From NCBI GenBank assembly GCA_029378245.1, contig JARKIF010000052.1:248001-312000 (forward strand): DNA of 64,000 nt, read 5' to 3'. Under the pieces are notes generated by a model, which did not search any database, had not been told where the DNA came from, and saw nothing but the letters and a program-made list of their open reading frames with translations. Every line of letters starts with the position of its first letter. The first letter of the stretch is position 1. Position numbers and translations under genes: made by a program. Of this stretch, positions 21,171 to 32,314 are shown in pieces. Origin of the DNA: Roridomyces roridus. Its lineage: Eukaryota > Basidiomycota > Agaricomycetes > Agaricales > Mycenaceae.

Positions 21171-21645
21171 TGTCACGACAAGACTTGTTTCACGCGTCCA
21201 ACAGCGGTAAGATGCTGCGGATTGGGTAGTGCGCTACTAAAGCTCGTAAAATGAACTGAATAAAAGTCTAGGAGAGGGTACAGAATACGACGACTAGCTA
21301 CTGCTTTTATACTGTGAGGAATAGATCTACGATGCTACACTAATTGTCCTGGCTTCCGACATGCACTATTGTCCTGCACCGTTGTCGTCTCCTATTGTCA
21401 TGTCTACACCGTGTTCATCATAGAAGCCTGTCATGATCTGACAGTTCACTGATCGAAAACTCCTTCCCTCATCCACGCTGTCGTTCATAAATATGAAACT
21501 GTCCCACGTCTTTAAATAATGTCTTCCTCGGCTTCTTCCTCAATCCGATCGAGACGGGGTTCCCATGACTTTAACGCTGTACGGCGCCAATGTATATCTG
21601 GTTTATTTGGTGTTGTCACGTGCGCAAATAGGTCAGCACGTGACA
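21171..21645 (-). repeat. 5' LTR of the chromovirus
   Basis: 475 bp, one mismatch to the other LTR. As the upstream LTR it would carry the promoter, transcribing toward lower coordinates. Confidence 0.95.
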
Positions 21646-21650
21646 CGGAC
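21646..21650. repeat. 5-bp target duplication CGGAC (right)
   Basis: Identical to 14982-14986. Confidence 0.9.
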
Positions 21651-23410
21651 CCCGGAGTGGAGGTGGATACCCCGGAGAAACCGGAGGGGTAAAGGAATGG
21701 ATATCTACACCAGAGTAAGGTCGAGTGGGTGAAGGATGGAATGAAGTCGAAGAAGGGCGAAAATCCGAACGAGGACCGGAGTCCGGTCAAGATTGATCCG
21801 GATTTGTTGGAGCCGGAACCGGAGTTGGGTCAAGATTGGTCCGGAGTTGGTGAGAATGGAACGGGACGTAACAGCAGAAGGCAACTGTGACAATTACAGT
21901 GCTAGTAGGCTCCTCAAGTTAATTAGATGCAAAGCTTGTGAAGCCAAAGTAAACAACAAGGGCTCTCGCAAATTGCCAGAAGCCTGAACATGTCTGAATT
22001 TTTGTAAACCTTGTGCAATTTGAAAAGCATTTGTTAGTAGTTACATTGAAGTTAAGAAATCTCCCGAGGTGTTACTACAGTCCGGAAACAAGGTGGGTGG
22101 GGCCCTATCCATCTCGTACAGACTACATCAAGAAATGACTGGCAGCGGGTATTACTGCCCGCTCATGCAAGCCGGTATTTGCCAGTCTCACCGTAGCTCC
22201 TTCTCCCTTTGCCTCACCTGTTCCTTCATTATCACACAGCGACAAGAGTACTCTACAGCAGCCATTTTGGGGCCACCTCTTTTGCAGTCTACGAAACGCG
22301 ATCAGTGAAGTTACTTGATATGAAAAGAGAAGAGCATGTACTGTAAGCATACCATACCGGAGCCTCTGCCAATGGCGCCCACAAGGTTGGTAACAACACG
22401 AGGATGGCACCGCAAAATGCTGCAGCAGTGGAGATGGTTACCGGTCTTGACCGGAAGGAGGCCTTCCGCATGATTACGAGAACTTACTTGCTAAGTTCTC
22501 GTTCTTTTAAAATTTGGTCAGGCCAGAAGTTGGGCAACTTTTTAACATCATTACAACTTTTGATTGTGGCGGCTGTGCATTTCCTTTTTGCAGCTACAAT
22601 CACTGAGTTTGACAGCTGCCATCAGCAGATTTTTCTTTTCTCTCCAGAGCAGCCAATTTCTGCCAGAATGACCTGAGATTTTGCGAGTGAACTTTGAGTA
22701 ACTGGACTTGAGTTTAGTTACCTGAGATTGAGGTGTCATTTCCAATATTGAATATGATATCACTGATTTACTTTTGGTTTGGGATCAGCTCATTCTAAGT
22801 TCACCGAAGACCCTGGGCCTCTGGCATGTGGGCATGCTTGAAGAAGGGCATGAACTACTGCTAAAAGCACCATCAAGAAAAATTGCAAAAAATCTTCGCA
22901 GTCAAAATGAGGGAAATTCTGTGATGGGTGTTCATATGCATCAACACTGATTTGCAGTGTCCTCACTGAGATTTCACCCCAACTGTGCAGTCCTGGAGCA
23001 CATTGAAGACAAAATCTCTGAGTATATGTTTGTCGAAGATATTCAATCTTTCTGCAATCTGCGGTGGGTTGAGAGTAGATATTCCAGGTGTGTGACATGT
23101 ATTTCATATTGAGACAGTCCAGCCCAATGGAAAAGTAATGACAGCATGTTGACACAGAGAAACTCACGATTTCTTCGCACTTCCACCCGGTGCTGATCGA
23201 AGTTTGAATTCAACAAGTTACCGGCAAATATTCAAATCTGAGGACATTGCGGGTTAGGATGAAATTCACAGGGAGTGAATTTCACGGAGTTCTGTTCTAT
23301 CACAGGAGCAGCCTAGATGCGTGCGATGGAGACCACAGGGTAGTAAATCGGCGTGAGTAACATTGAGTTCACACTTGGGTGACTCTTGCCCTTCAAGTCT
23401 TCTGTGATTT

Positions 23411-24203
23411 TTGGCGCACGTTGGCGCGGTTTGCATTTTGGCACGACATTGTATTCAAGTAGTGAGCATGGTTAGTATGAGGCATGCCCGTTCGATTCGG
23501 CAGAGCAGACATCCATCACTGATTTTTCATGTCCCCCTCTTCGCAGCCTCACTTGGAGATCCGGGATGTCAGCATACAGCTGAGCCTGCGTCGAGAGCTG
23601 GAGTGCTAGGAAAATCGTCAGTCTTCCTAAGGGGGACGCTTCCCGTAACTCCCCGTTCTCTGCTCGATTCGGAGTTCATACATTCCTCCTGTGCGTCGTT
23701 TAACCTTTTTTCTAAGATTCTTGACCGCCTGAGTTTGAAATTGATTTTGCTCACGGACATTAGGATCGGTTGTGCCGCCCATCAGTCACTGCCATTGGCG
23801 CAGAGGTGGCGCAGTTGCCGCTGGTGTTGGTGCAGAGCAGGAGAGGTGGCGCCCAAGTGGCGCAGATCTGTCACACTGGCGCCTGTCACGCAAATTCCGT
23901 GACGCCGAGTGGCGTCCATTGGCGCCAAGACTGGCGCCGATCGGATAATTTGGCGCCGATTTGGCGCCCAGATTGGCGTCGATTGACGCATTCAAACGGT
24001 AACTTTGCCGCCGATCACATAAAAACTTGTATCAATTCTGACCCGTGTGTCTACATCTCAGGTACTGACGACGTTGGGGGTCTTGGTGGTCACTTTGGGA
24101 CCCACTATCCACCAGATAAACATAGATGCTCAGCCAGGATAACATGTGCGGCGCCAACACTGGCGCAGATTGACGCAATTGCGCCAACTGCGGCAATTTC
24201 TCC
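23411..24203. mobile_element. TGGCGC-rich candidate non-autonomous element
   Basis: GGCGC-containing words cluster at 23411-23430, 23798-23985 (nine GGCGC plus several GGCGT/GACGC variants in about 190 bp) and 24149-24195. The outermost segments are loosely inverted: TTGGCGCACGTTGGCGCGG on the left, and on the right, complementary strand, TTGCCGCAGTTGGCGCAATT. Clustered short words near inverted ends are typical subterminal transposase-binding arrays. No target duplication was found, so boundaries are approximate. Confidence 0.35.
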
Positions 24204-25033
24204 AGGCCCGTTCTACATATTATGGTGAGTACTCCCATGTAGTCAAAAGCCATTTTTTTGTTCAAGGTTTTGGCCTGCAGACAGAGTGAGGTAGCTGGGA
24301 AAGGCATCACAATAAGTAGTCACATCACAGGGAGCCGGGTTCTCTACACAGCCACTTGGCTACATCATGATCACTGATCAATGACTTGCAGTCTCTCAAC
24401 CACAAGTTGCAGGACTTTGTGCTTGATTCAAATGGTTGAGCAATTATTTATGTTCCATAACCAACCAAGTTCTCGTATATGCCGTGCTTGCAACGGCGCG
24501 GACCCCCAAGTAGACTCACAAGTGTTGTTCGGCACACAACATCCGATGGCAAAACAAATGAATTGGATAGACGGCGTAGGAATGGCTGCCGCACCTTGAT
24601 GGCTCCGACTTGCTTCATGCGGTGAGTGCGACGGCCGACAGCAGTGTGCCAGTGGCTACCACCCCTGTCATTGTGGCGGTATCATCGGTTTGGTCTAGTT
24701 TAACAGTCATGATGCACGTAGATCAGATTAGCTCTTGCCTTTTGCCACATCCACAGAGGCTCTCTGCCAGCGTGATCGCCACTCCCCGCTTTTCAATCCC
24801 GCCCCCGACTCCCCCAGCGGTGGTACATGACATTCGACGTCGAAGCATAATGGTGAAGACAGTCGCAGGGGGAGCCATATGATATGAACGAATCCAATAT
24901 GAGCCTAGTAGTACCTAGGACCGCTGAGACCAGGAAAAGTTACAACAAACAGCGCACGAGCAGGGTTGTGAGAATTCAAGTGTTTGAATCAAAGACGAGA
25001 TAAGTAAAAAGGACCCCAGGCCCCATCGATACT

Positions 25034-25112
25034 ATGCACCTCCCGAACCCGGATTGAACGGGTGTTGTGGCTCGACACTGCTCGAAAAGGCCACGGATGA
25101 CCACACGACTCA
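25034..25112 (-). repeat. tRNA-like element, degenerate
   Basis: On the minus strand ACCCG-TTCAATC-CGGGT forms a perfect T-arm, followed by TTCGGGAGG, which can pair with CCTCGTGA at the other end with one mismatch. The GTGGTC word of the other family members is also present in altered form. Confidence 0.35.
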
Positions 25113-25331
25113 CGAGGTGTTAGATAGTTCCCTAGTCCGGTACGTCCACCAGGCTCCAACACGGACTATGAGCAGGTTTTCGGACGGTTTTGGAATGACC
25201 GCCAAGATCGTGTTGCAACACATGAAACTTGAAGAGGCGTGCATATATTAGCAAAAAACCAGGAGGAGCCCGAATGGGATGTCGCGGAAGTCGAAGAGCG
25301 TACATTCCTGTGCATACAACATACAGAGCAC

Positions 25332-26068
25332 CTAGAGCACCTCGTTGCGAGACACCAGAATATCCCTCCCGTTTGCGCGCACGGACCTTCGGCCAATATC
25401 TCGACTCAACGGTTTGCGCATGTCTGCTGCAAGTCAGCACTCATCAAACAAGGAGTCAAGGACACGCACCAAACGCATCCTCCTCATCCTTGCCTCGATT
25501 GCCTCCCATGTGATCATAATACTCCCTCACGCGCCGGAAGACACTGTACCCCAGCTCCTCATACATCCCAATCGCCACGTCATTCGTACAGCGCACGTAG
25601 AGGTCGACAAAGAATCCGCGGTAGGTGGGCGAGTCGGATACCCGCTCCAGCATCGCGATGAGGGTAGAAGCGATGTGAAGGCGGCGGTATTCGGGCGCGA
25701 CGGTGAGGATGGTGATGTGTCCATGCCAGTCTTGCGCGCTGCCTTCGGCTTTGCCAAAGACTGTGACCTGTGAGCTGTGTGAGATGACCGAGGGAGGGAA
25801 CGCACTGTATCCCATGGTGCGACCGCTGGGTGCAATCTGGCTGTAGCAGAGGTCCGGCCAGCGGACGAGGTAGTTGAGATAGTAGGACGGGGAGTACTGT
25901 GCGGTGTTGGATAGCGTCGGGAGAAACGGTGGGGCTCACTGTTTGCGTGAAGAGATCGAGATTCCTGGAGCGCGCTGGTCAGCGAGGATAGAGGCTGGGA
26001 GTGTGTGGTAGCTACACGTTGTTGAAGTGGAACATGTCCGACGCGACAAAGGGCCGTATGATGCTCAT
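25332..26068 (-). CDS. NAA20: NatB catalytic subunit Naa20
   Basis: Five exons (26068-26016, 25964-25940, 25896-25806, 25760-25470, 25423-25332) join to a GNAT acetyltransferase of the normal family length (about 180 residues). The N-terminus M-S-I-I-R-P-F and F-N-N-V-N-L-D match Naa20. The acetyl-CoA loop is seen as V-A-P-E-Y-R-R-L, with G-K-A-E-G and W-H-G-H before it and F-F-V-D-L-Y-V-R and Y-E-E-L-G-Y-S-V-F-R after it. The end D-E-E-D-A-F-D-M-R-K-P-L-S-R-D is also family-typical. It acetylates N-termini starting Met-Asp/Glu/Asn/Gln on the ribosome together with Naa25. It is divergent to the kinase gene with 143 bp between start codons. Confidence 0.92.
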
Positions 26069-26211
26069 GGTGGTCGAGTGCTGGGTGAGTTTGATGCGAT
26101 CAACGCTTTTGCTTCCGGCGGCCATGCCCAGTTCACTCGAAAAATGTCTGAGACTCTCCTCACTCTTTTTGCTTTCTTCACCCACTTGCTTTTTCTACTG
26201 CTTTTTCTGCG
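26069..26211. promoter_or_regulatory. shared intergenic region, NAA20 and kinase
   Basis: 143 bp separate the divergent start codons. The kinase side is strongly pyrimidine-rich (CT-rich tracts at 26145-26205), as often seen before fungal start codons. Confidence 0.4.
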
Positions 26212-27712
26212 ATGCATTCTGCTTCTTATAATCTTCCTGATCTAACGGGCGAATTCGTCGACGGCCGTTCCATCGAGCTCCTCTGCCTCCTGGGCTCGGG
26301 CGCCTACGGCAAAGTGTACAAGGCCTACGACCACCACGAGGGGCAGCTATACGCGGTCAAGTGCATGCCCAAATACGAGCCCGGCTCCCGCGGTGCACGG
26401 ATGCAAGAGAGCGAGCTGCTCGTCCATCGCATGCTCTCCGGACACCCCCGCGTCATCTCGCTCATCCGGGAATTTTCCACCGACAGCCTCGTATTTGCAG
26501 TCCTCGAGCTCGCTACTGGCGGGGACCTCTTCACCGCACTCGTTGAGCGCCAGTGCTACCGCGGCAAGCCCGAGCTGATCAAAGCTGCCCTTGGCGAGCT
26601 GCTCGACGCCGTCGAGTACATCCATCGGAACCAGGTCTTCCATCGCGACTTGAAACCAGAAAATATCCTCTGCAGTCCTGTGGGTACGGATATCCAGCTA
26701 GCTGATTTCGGTTTGGCAACCCAAGTCGCCATCTCTCATCAGTTCGGGTGCGGCAGTCGTTTCTACATGAGTCCGGGTGCGTGTTTTCTCCTTGTTTCCC
26801 ATCTTTGATGCTCATAATTTTCCAGAATCCATCGACGCAGGGTTCGCCACTGGATGCTACTCGGCACGGTCGTCCGATCTATGGGCCCTCAGCGTCATCT
26901 TCACCAACATGATCTGCGGGCTGCACCCGTGGAATTCAGCAGCGCCCGCCGACCCCGGATACGCAGCATTCCAAAACAACCCGGAATACCTGTACAAAGC
27001 CCTCCGCATCTCCCGACCCGCGTTCCTCCTGCTGAAGCGGTGTTTCCACTTGAACCCGCTGAAGCGTCCCACGCTCGACGAGTTCCGCGAGGCTGTCAAC
27101 GCCATGGAATGTTTCTCACAAGAGGATGAAGAGAGTCTCGCCCCCGCCCCCGCGCCTCCGTCCCGGATATTCAAACCCCTGCCCTGCCTGCCGGTCCAGG
27201 ACTTTCCCAGGGCTGTTTCACCTAATTTCGAGTGGGCTCACTCAACCACTAATGATATAGACTGCGACAAAACGCCCCGCCCCGCAGTCGTACCGCAGTT
27301 CCCTACCGACCTCATGGCGCTCCGCCTCCAATTCTCCTCCGCTTCGTTCCTCGATTTCTCTTCGCCCACCCCATCTCACCCGCCGTCCTCATCCTCCTCT
27401 CAGTTGCCGCCCAGTTGCTTGGAAGGCTCGGGATCCTCGCCGCCGACTTCAGACGACTCGGATTCCCTTCCATCCGTGGGGTCTGAGGAGGAAGAGGATG
27501 AATTATCGTGTCCTGTGATCGTCGTCAGCACGCCGCCGCCTTCCGATGGAGTTGAATTTGAATCTGGATCGGAGGCGATGCCCTTAGTGGTGCCGCTTCC
27601 TGTGCGTCCCCGACGCGCGTACATCCCCGGGAGGTTGAAACATGCGCCTGCGCCTGTGCCTGCGCTTGGTGCGGGTGGGTCAAGGGTAGTGGGGTGTGGT
27701 GGGTCCAAGTAG
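26212..27712 (+). CDS. Ran1/Vhs1-like Ser/Thr protein kinase
   Basis: Two exons (26212-26776, 26826-27712) give about 483 residues. The kinase domain has the Gly loop L-G-S-G-A-Y-G-K-V-Y, the lysine A-V-K-C-M, the catalytic loop H-R-D-L-K-P-E-N, D-F-G, and the activation segment F-G-C-G-S-R-F-Y-M-S-P-E typical of the fungal Ran1/Pat1-Vhs1-Sks1 group, which controls growth against meiosis and nutrient responses. The intron falls inside the S-P-E motif and splices cleanly. The C-terminal 200 residues are Ser/Pro-rich with an acidic patch and look disordered. Which member of the group is the ortholog cannot be told here. Confidence 0.88.
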
Positions 27713-28117
27713 ACAGATGAGTGTGTTTAATTTTGTCGTGTTTAAATGGGACTTTGTAGTTGGGTTAACTTGGTAGATGTAATCATGGAATGTATAATAT
27801 AGTGCCTCGAACCAAGGATTCAAATTGGGGTTCGAGTTTGCAAAGGTCTCAGGTACCTGTCGACGTAGCTCGTTCGATTCGAGGCAGGTTAGCGTGTACA
27901 GACTGTCGCCAATACTTCTTTTCTTCTCCCTGGCTGATTCACATTTTTTAATTGTTTTCAAGTACTGCGAAGAGGATTCCATTCCGAAATTGAGGAGCCC
28001 AATCGAGCCTGGAAGACAGGTGGTTTGTGAAATTTGACCCATAGCTTCGAGGCAACTGTGGTGGGACTCAGACTCAGTTGAATTCAATCAGGAGAGAGAG
28101 AATAGAGCGATAGAGAG
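27713..28117. other. spacer, no gene seen
   Basis: No coding region with support. The end is purine-rich (GAGAGAGAGAATAGAG) just before the first tRNA-like element. Confidence 0.5.
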
Positions 28118-28199
28118 ACCCACGGCGGTGGTCCGCACTAGCACGCGGTTATTGTTCTCACTGCTCAGCTAGTAGTCCGTTCGATTTGGACGTGGGTCA
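28118..28199 (+). repeat. tRNA-like element 1
   Basis: GACCCAC (28118-28124) pairs perfectly with GTGGGTC (28193-28199). GTCCG-TTCGATT-TGGAC (28176-28192) forms a T-arm directly abutting the acceptor strand, and its loop fits the Pol III B box (GTTCGATT). The middle has no canonical D or anticodon arm. Confidence 0.6.
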
Positions 28200-28616
28200 T
28201 TCTTGCCAAGGTACAGGTACAGAATAATCTTTTTGATTATGCTACGTACTTGGTTGACGCATGGCTCAAGTTGTTGAATTTTCAGAAATACGAAAGCTCT
28301 ACGGTTTCTCGACAGCATATGTAGGCCTTGCCGTGCCAAATAAGTTTACTTCTCGACCCGCGTAGTCTTCTGCGGCGCCTGTAAAAATCATCATAGCGTT
28401 GGATTGGGTACATATGGACTTTCAAGGATCTTTGGACAGTTGAAATCCAGAGCAATGATATGGCAATTGAATATTGAGGAGCCTAGCAGACAAGGTGGCG
28501 CCGTTGGTTGAGTTGAACCGTCCTTCGAGGCAATGCCCGGCAGTGGTATCCGGGACAAGACTGCATTGTATCAGTTGAACTTGTTTACATAACCAAAACA
28601 AGAGGAGAGACAGAAA

Positions 28617-28706
28617 GATCCACGGCGGTGGTCCGCGCGTGCACACAGTTATTTAGAACTCTTGAGTCTGTTCCAGCTTGTTGTCCGTTCGATTCGGACG
28701 TGGGTC
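28617..28706 (+). repeat. tRNA-like element 2
   Basis: Acceptor GATCCAC/GTGGGTC (one T-G pair) and T-arm GTCCG-TTCGATT-CGGAC (28683-28699). Mirror partner at 51877-51968. Confidence 0.6.
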
Positions 28707-28904
28707 TTATGGTCACACTCAGCTTCATATATATTTTTGGACCCAATGGACACGAAGTAACGCAAGATTTTGCCCCAGCCAGAAGGATTTGGTGATCATG
28801 GCTCAAGGGGACCGAGTCAAGGAAGGTGGGAGGCTGGGAGCAGGAGACATTCTTGCTATAGCTGGCCAGGAAGGGATAACAGTACGCAGCAGCAAGGCCC
28901 AGTG

Positions 28905-28970
28905 TACTATGTATTACTTACTACGCACTGCCAGTATACGCCCTCGTTCGATTCGAATGGTGTCTCAATC
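28905..28970 (+). repeat. tRNA-like element 3, degenerate
   Basis: Only the T-arm core CTCG-TTCGATT-CGAA (28943-28957) is clear; the acceptor partner is missing. Mirror partner near 51640-51690. Confidence 0.35.
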
Positions 28971-29234
28971 CACGGCCAATGTGACCGTTTTTTTCAGCCA
29001 CTTACAGAGTGGATACTGGCAGAGTCTAGAATCGGCCGGGGAGTCGATTTTCCAGACATGGTGTGGCGCTAGCGGATTTCCGAGGCGGAGGAACCCAGTG
29101 GAGTCTTGAAGCTTGAGGCTTGAGTTTGAGATGGGCTTGATCAAGGCCAGAATGTTGGCAGAAAGAGGTTGCCCGTGATTCCACCGCGCGCACTCGTTGC
29201 TTGCTTTTTGTTGAACGAAGACAGAATAGAAAGA

Positions 29235-29322
29235 GCCCACGGCGGTGGTCCGCGCTTGCACACAGTTGTCCATTACGAGAGCCTCTTTTCCAGCTTGTGG
29301 TCCGTTCGATTCGGAAGTGGGC
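29235..29322 (+). repeat. tRNA-like element 4
   Basis: GCCCAC pairs with GTGGGC at the ends, with GGCGGTGGTCCGC after the first strand and GTCCG-TTCGATT-CGGAA as T-arm. Mirror partner at 51284-51371. Confidence 0.55.
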
Positions 29323-29460
29323 ATACGTTGTGCACTCATCTATTTTGTGAAGCCCACTGAAGTGAAGGAAGGTACCGAGTAGGGAGATTCAGTGTACCCT
29401 AAAAATCATGTCACAACTCTCTGCAAGCATCTTGGTTGAATCGAGGGATACCTTCTACAT

Positions 29461-30526
29461 TTACTTCTCCGCGCGCAACTTCTGCGCCTCTTCTACAAAC
29501 TTCATCAACAGCTCAACATCCCCTCCAGGAGCTTGGTGTTCCTGGGACTCCGCCACCCTAGCAAAGATCTCCGAAATTCCCTCGTATGTTCGGGAGCCTC
29601 CGCTCTCCCCGACGAATGCACCCACCTCCTCCATTTCGCGGACGAAGCGGTAAGCTTTTGGAGGCGCATGAGGCAGCAGTCGGATAATTTCTGGACGACA
29701 CGTCGGATTGGATGCAAAGAAGAGGAGGCAGGCATACGATCGACAAAGGTCGGTTGGGAGAAATTGAGGGCGTGGAGCAGACCTTCGGCGGTGGATGGTG
29801 ATGACGCGTTTGCGGCTGGAAACGCGTGAGTTGGGTCATGCATTTGTTTAGGTTCGTACCGAGTATCATGGTTGTAAATAGTCCAATCGTGCCCTTGACG
29901 ATGCCCTGCAATACCAAAAGTCGGAGATAATCGAGAGCAAATGTAAAACATACCGCATGCGCCATCTTCACAGCACTGGCATCACCAATCTTCGCGTCCT
30001 TTCCTTTCAAAGGAACCACATTCAACCCATACTTAATCGACATGGCGGTAAAGTCATCCAAAGCCGCTGCATCTTTCGGATCCGCGCACACGTAAATCGC
30101 AGGATTGAACATGTCTGTTGGCGGTGTGCCGATGATAGCGCCGTCCAAGAATGTTATCCGCGTTCCCTCGAACAAGGCCGCGATTTGCTGCGCCGACTCG
30201 GGGTTCACTGCGTTGCAATCGACGAAAATCAGTGAGCGATCGCTTGCTGTCGATTTGTATGCGTCTACGACCGATTGCGCTGTGGCAAAGGCCTCGGATG
30301 GTGGGACAACGCTGTAGATGCAGCTCGCGCGTGCCACGATGTCGGTGTACATGGCGTGCACCATGTTAGCTGCCGCAGCGCGTTCCCGAGTTGCCTGAGA
30401 TCGTCCTTCGAGATTGGTGAGTATGGACCCGGCGCCAAAGTACGAGAGTCGGGCGGCTAGGGCGGCGCCCATGCCTCCAGGGGCGATGAGCGCCAGGGTT
30501 GGCACTGTGGAAGTGGAAGGAGTCAT
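29461..30526 (-). CDS. NAD(P)-dependent 6PGDH-type oxidoreductase, copy A
   Basis: The N-terminal Rossmann fold has L-A-L-I-A-P-G-G-M-G-A-A-L-A (G-x-x-G pattern), then V-P-P-S-E-A, F-V-D-C-N-A-V-N-P and F-L-D-G-A-I-I-G-T-P-P, the pattern of beta-hydroxyacid or phosphogluconate-type dehydrogenases. After short introns a DUF1932-type helical domain follows (A-L-N-F-S-Q-P-T-F-V-D, then A-Y-R-F-V-R-E-M-E-E-V-G-A-F). A 47-nt intron just after F-V-D restores the frame (continuing Q-I-I-R-L-L-P-H). Length matches copy B exactly (1,066 bp from ATG to stop). The substrate is unknown. The start at 30526 is preferred over the upstream CAA codon because an ATG is present. Confidence 0.8.
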
Positions 30527-31150
30527 GGTCGGCTTTACTCGGTGTGAAATTTGCAATTGATGTGCTTACACATTACGTGCATGTCAGCGGTGGATGTTGA
30601 AATTTCTGGAACCAAACCTTCTCCCTCGACTCTAGCCTCCAGGTATCTAGCACCGATATTGAAAGTGACAGACATGCGGGCACGAGAATCAGTGTTGGGT
30701 GAATAACGACTGGGAGCATCCGAAAAGAGAGGCCGGCGGGGGCCCCTCCGATTCCCGAACTTCAAAAATGACCCAAGAGACTTGCAAGAGACCGCCTGAC
30801 CAGTGTTGAGGTATTTCCCTTTTGGAAGATAGGGCCTATCTGACGACGCAAGACCCTATATTTACGGCCGTAGGGCCTACTTGACAGGCCTAGGATTGTC
30901 CATGAACTTGAACCATTCACGTCCCCCCATTGTCTATGAACATTTGATTCTTAAGCGCCCGTGTCGGATCAGGGATCACGCGCACGGCGCTCTCGGCTCG
31001 CACGGCGCTTCGGAGTCTCGGGTCGCACCGCGCCCAAAGTAGTTTGAGCGCCTTTTCCGGAGTTGGCAATTGGTTGGCAAGCGGAGATGCCGTCCCGACT
31101 CCGTTTATAAGTCTCCTCGTCCGTAGTCCGGTGCCGTGGGCACTTTCACC

Positions 31151-32302
31151 ATAGACACCCCACGAGTACCTCCAGAACTCATCCTCGCGATTCTGATTCA
31201 TCTGGAGCGTCCCGAGTTGTTTGCTCTGCGCGCGGCGAACAAGACATTTCACGGACTGGTTACTCCGATGACCTTCCGCCAAGTCACTACGAGCGACACG
31301 CTGGACAGTGCGGAACGGTTTACTGCGCTCCAGTGCACCCGCGAGCTTGCAGTTCATGTGCAATCTGTTGTGTTTCGGGGTAAACTTTCAACATGTCTTT
31401 GAACACTGTTGAACTTGCATTCCAGGGCGTTCAGAAGATGGGACAGTTGACGATCCGAGGCTTACTTGCGTCTCACGGGCAATGGAGGGGCTATCATAAT
31501 AATCCAAGCTCCCCAACTTGGCGTTCCTCAAATTCGAGTTTCACGACAGCTGGGACGAGGACGTGTGGAGCGACGAGCCTGCCTACTGGCTGATGCTCCA
31601 ACGGGCGGTACTCGAAGCCATATCGAACACCTCCAGACTCCCGAAGCTCAAATCCCTGACCCTGAACAACCTCATCACGATGCCAGGCGCAATATTCGCG
31701 TCAGAGGCATTTGTGGCTTTTCTCCGCCCACTCGAAACCCTCTCCATTGCAACCCTCGGGAACGGCGCCTCCTCAGCGGAGCCCATCAGGGAGTTCTGGA
31801 AACAACTGTCTCGCATTCTGGCCGCGGCTCAGGTATCACCTTGCACTCTCGGAGTTCCTTCTTAGATGTAGCTGAATCGCCTCGGCAGCTCAAGGCCGTA
31901 TCCACCCTCCGCATTCTCAACGATCACCTCATCGGCGTCAGCCCCGAGTTCATCCTCCCAAAATCCAACCTCCCCCGGCTAACCTCGCTTCACCTCAGAA
32001 ACATTTGCTCCCGAAACGACGGCGTCGAGCGGTTCATCTTGCGCCACCCCGGACTGCGCAGCCTCACGCTGGAGGAGTGTCCGATGTTCAGCGAAGATGA
32101 ACAGTACAGGCGTCCGTGGACCGTCGTATTCGCAAGCCTCGATGCAGAGTTGGAAAAGTTGGTTCAAGTTGACGTCGATTCGGGGACGTTGAGGTATCGT
32201 GGTCGCTATGCGGATGATTTGGAACTGGATGGGTCTGCAGAGCGGCGTGCGTTAAGAGAGTGGGAGGCCAAGGTTGAGAGGCGGAGGTTGTTAGAATTTT
32301 GA
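31151..32302 (+). pseudogene. F-box/LRR-type protein, copy A, start lost
   Basis: The frame reads D-T-P-R-V-P-P-E-L-I-L-A-I-L, an F-box-like start, then leucine-rich segments (L-P-K-L-K-S-L-T-L-N-N-L, L-P-R-L-T-S-L-H-L-R-N-I) and ends L-R-E-W-E-A-K-V-E-R-R-R-L-L-E-F. Three exons with short introns are needed. The position of the start codon in copy B (ATG) is ATA here (31151-31153), so this copy has no proper initiator. Such proteins would act as substrate receptors of SCF ubiquitin ligases. It is antisense to the two flanking genes in the arm. Confidence 0.7.
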
Positions 32303-32314
32303 ATGTGACAGATA

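Larger units (their letters stand above)
14987..21645 (-). mobile_element. full-length Ty3 chromovirus
   Basis: This is a 6,659-bp LTR retrotransposon on the minus strand, with two 475-bp LTRs (TG...CA), a 5-bp target duplication, gag, pol with a C-terminal chromodomain, and a polypurine tract next to the 3' LTR. By eye the LTRs differ at a single base (G at 15454, A at 21638), so insertion is very recent. All enzymatic domains are uninterrupted. It sits in CCGGA-rich DNA between the ankyrin gene and a gene-poor stretch. Confidence 0.95.
21651..25331. other. gene-poor stretch
   Basis: 21651-21860 continues the CCGGA-rich DNA that the chromovirus split. No coding region with family support was found up to the NAA20 stop codon. 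The only structured parts are the TGGCGC-rich segment at 23411-24203 and a tRNA-like piece near 25034-25112. Confidence 0.5.

Noticed and set aside
28118..28706. Ordinary tRNA genes with introns
   Set aside because: No D-loop GG, no 5-bp anticodon stem with 7-nt loop at a constant place, and the middle region varies in length and sequence between copies.
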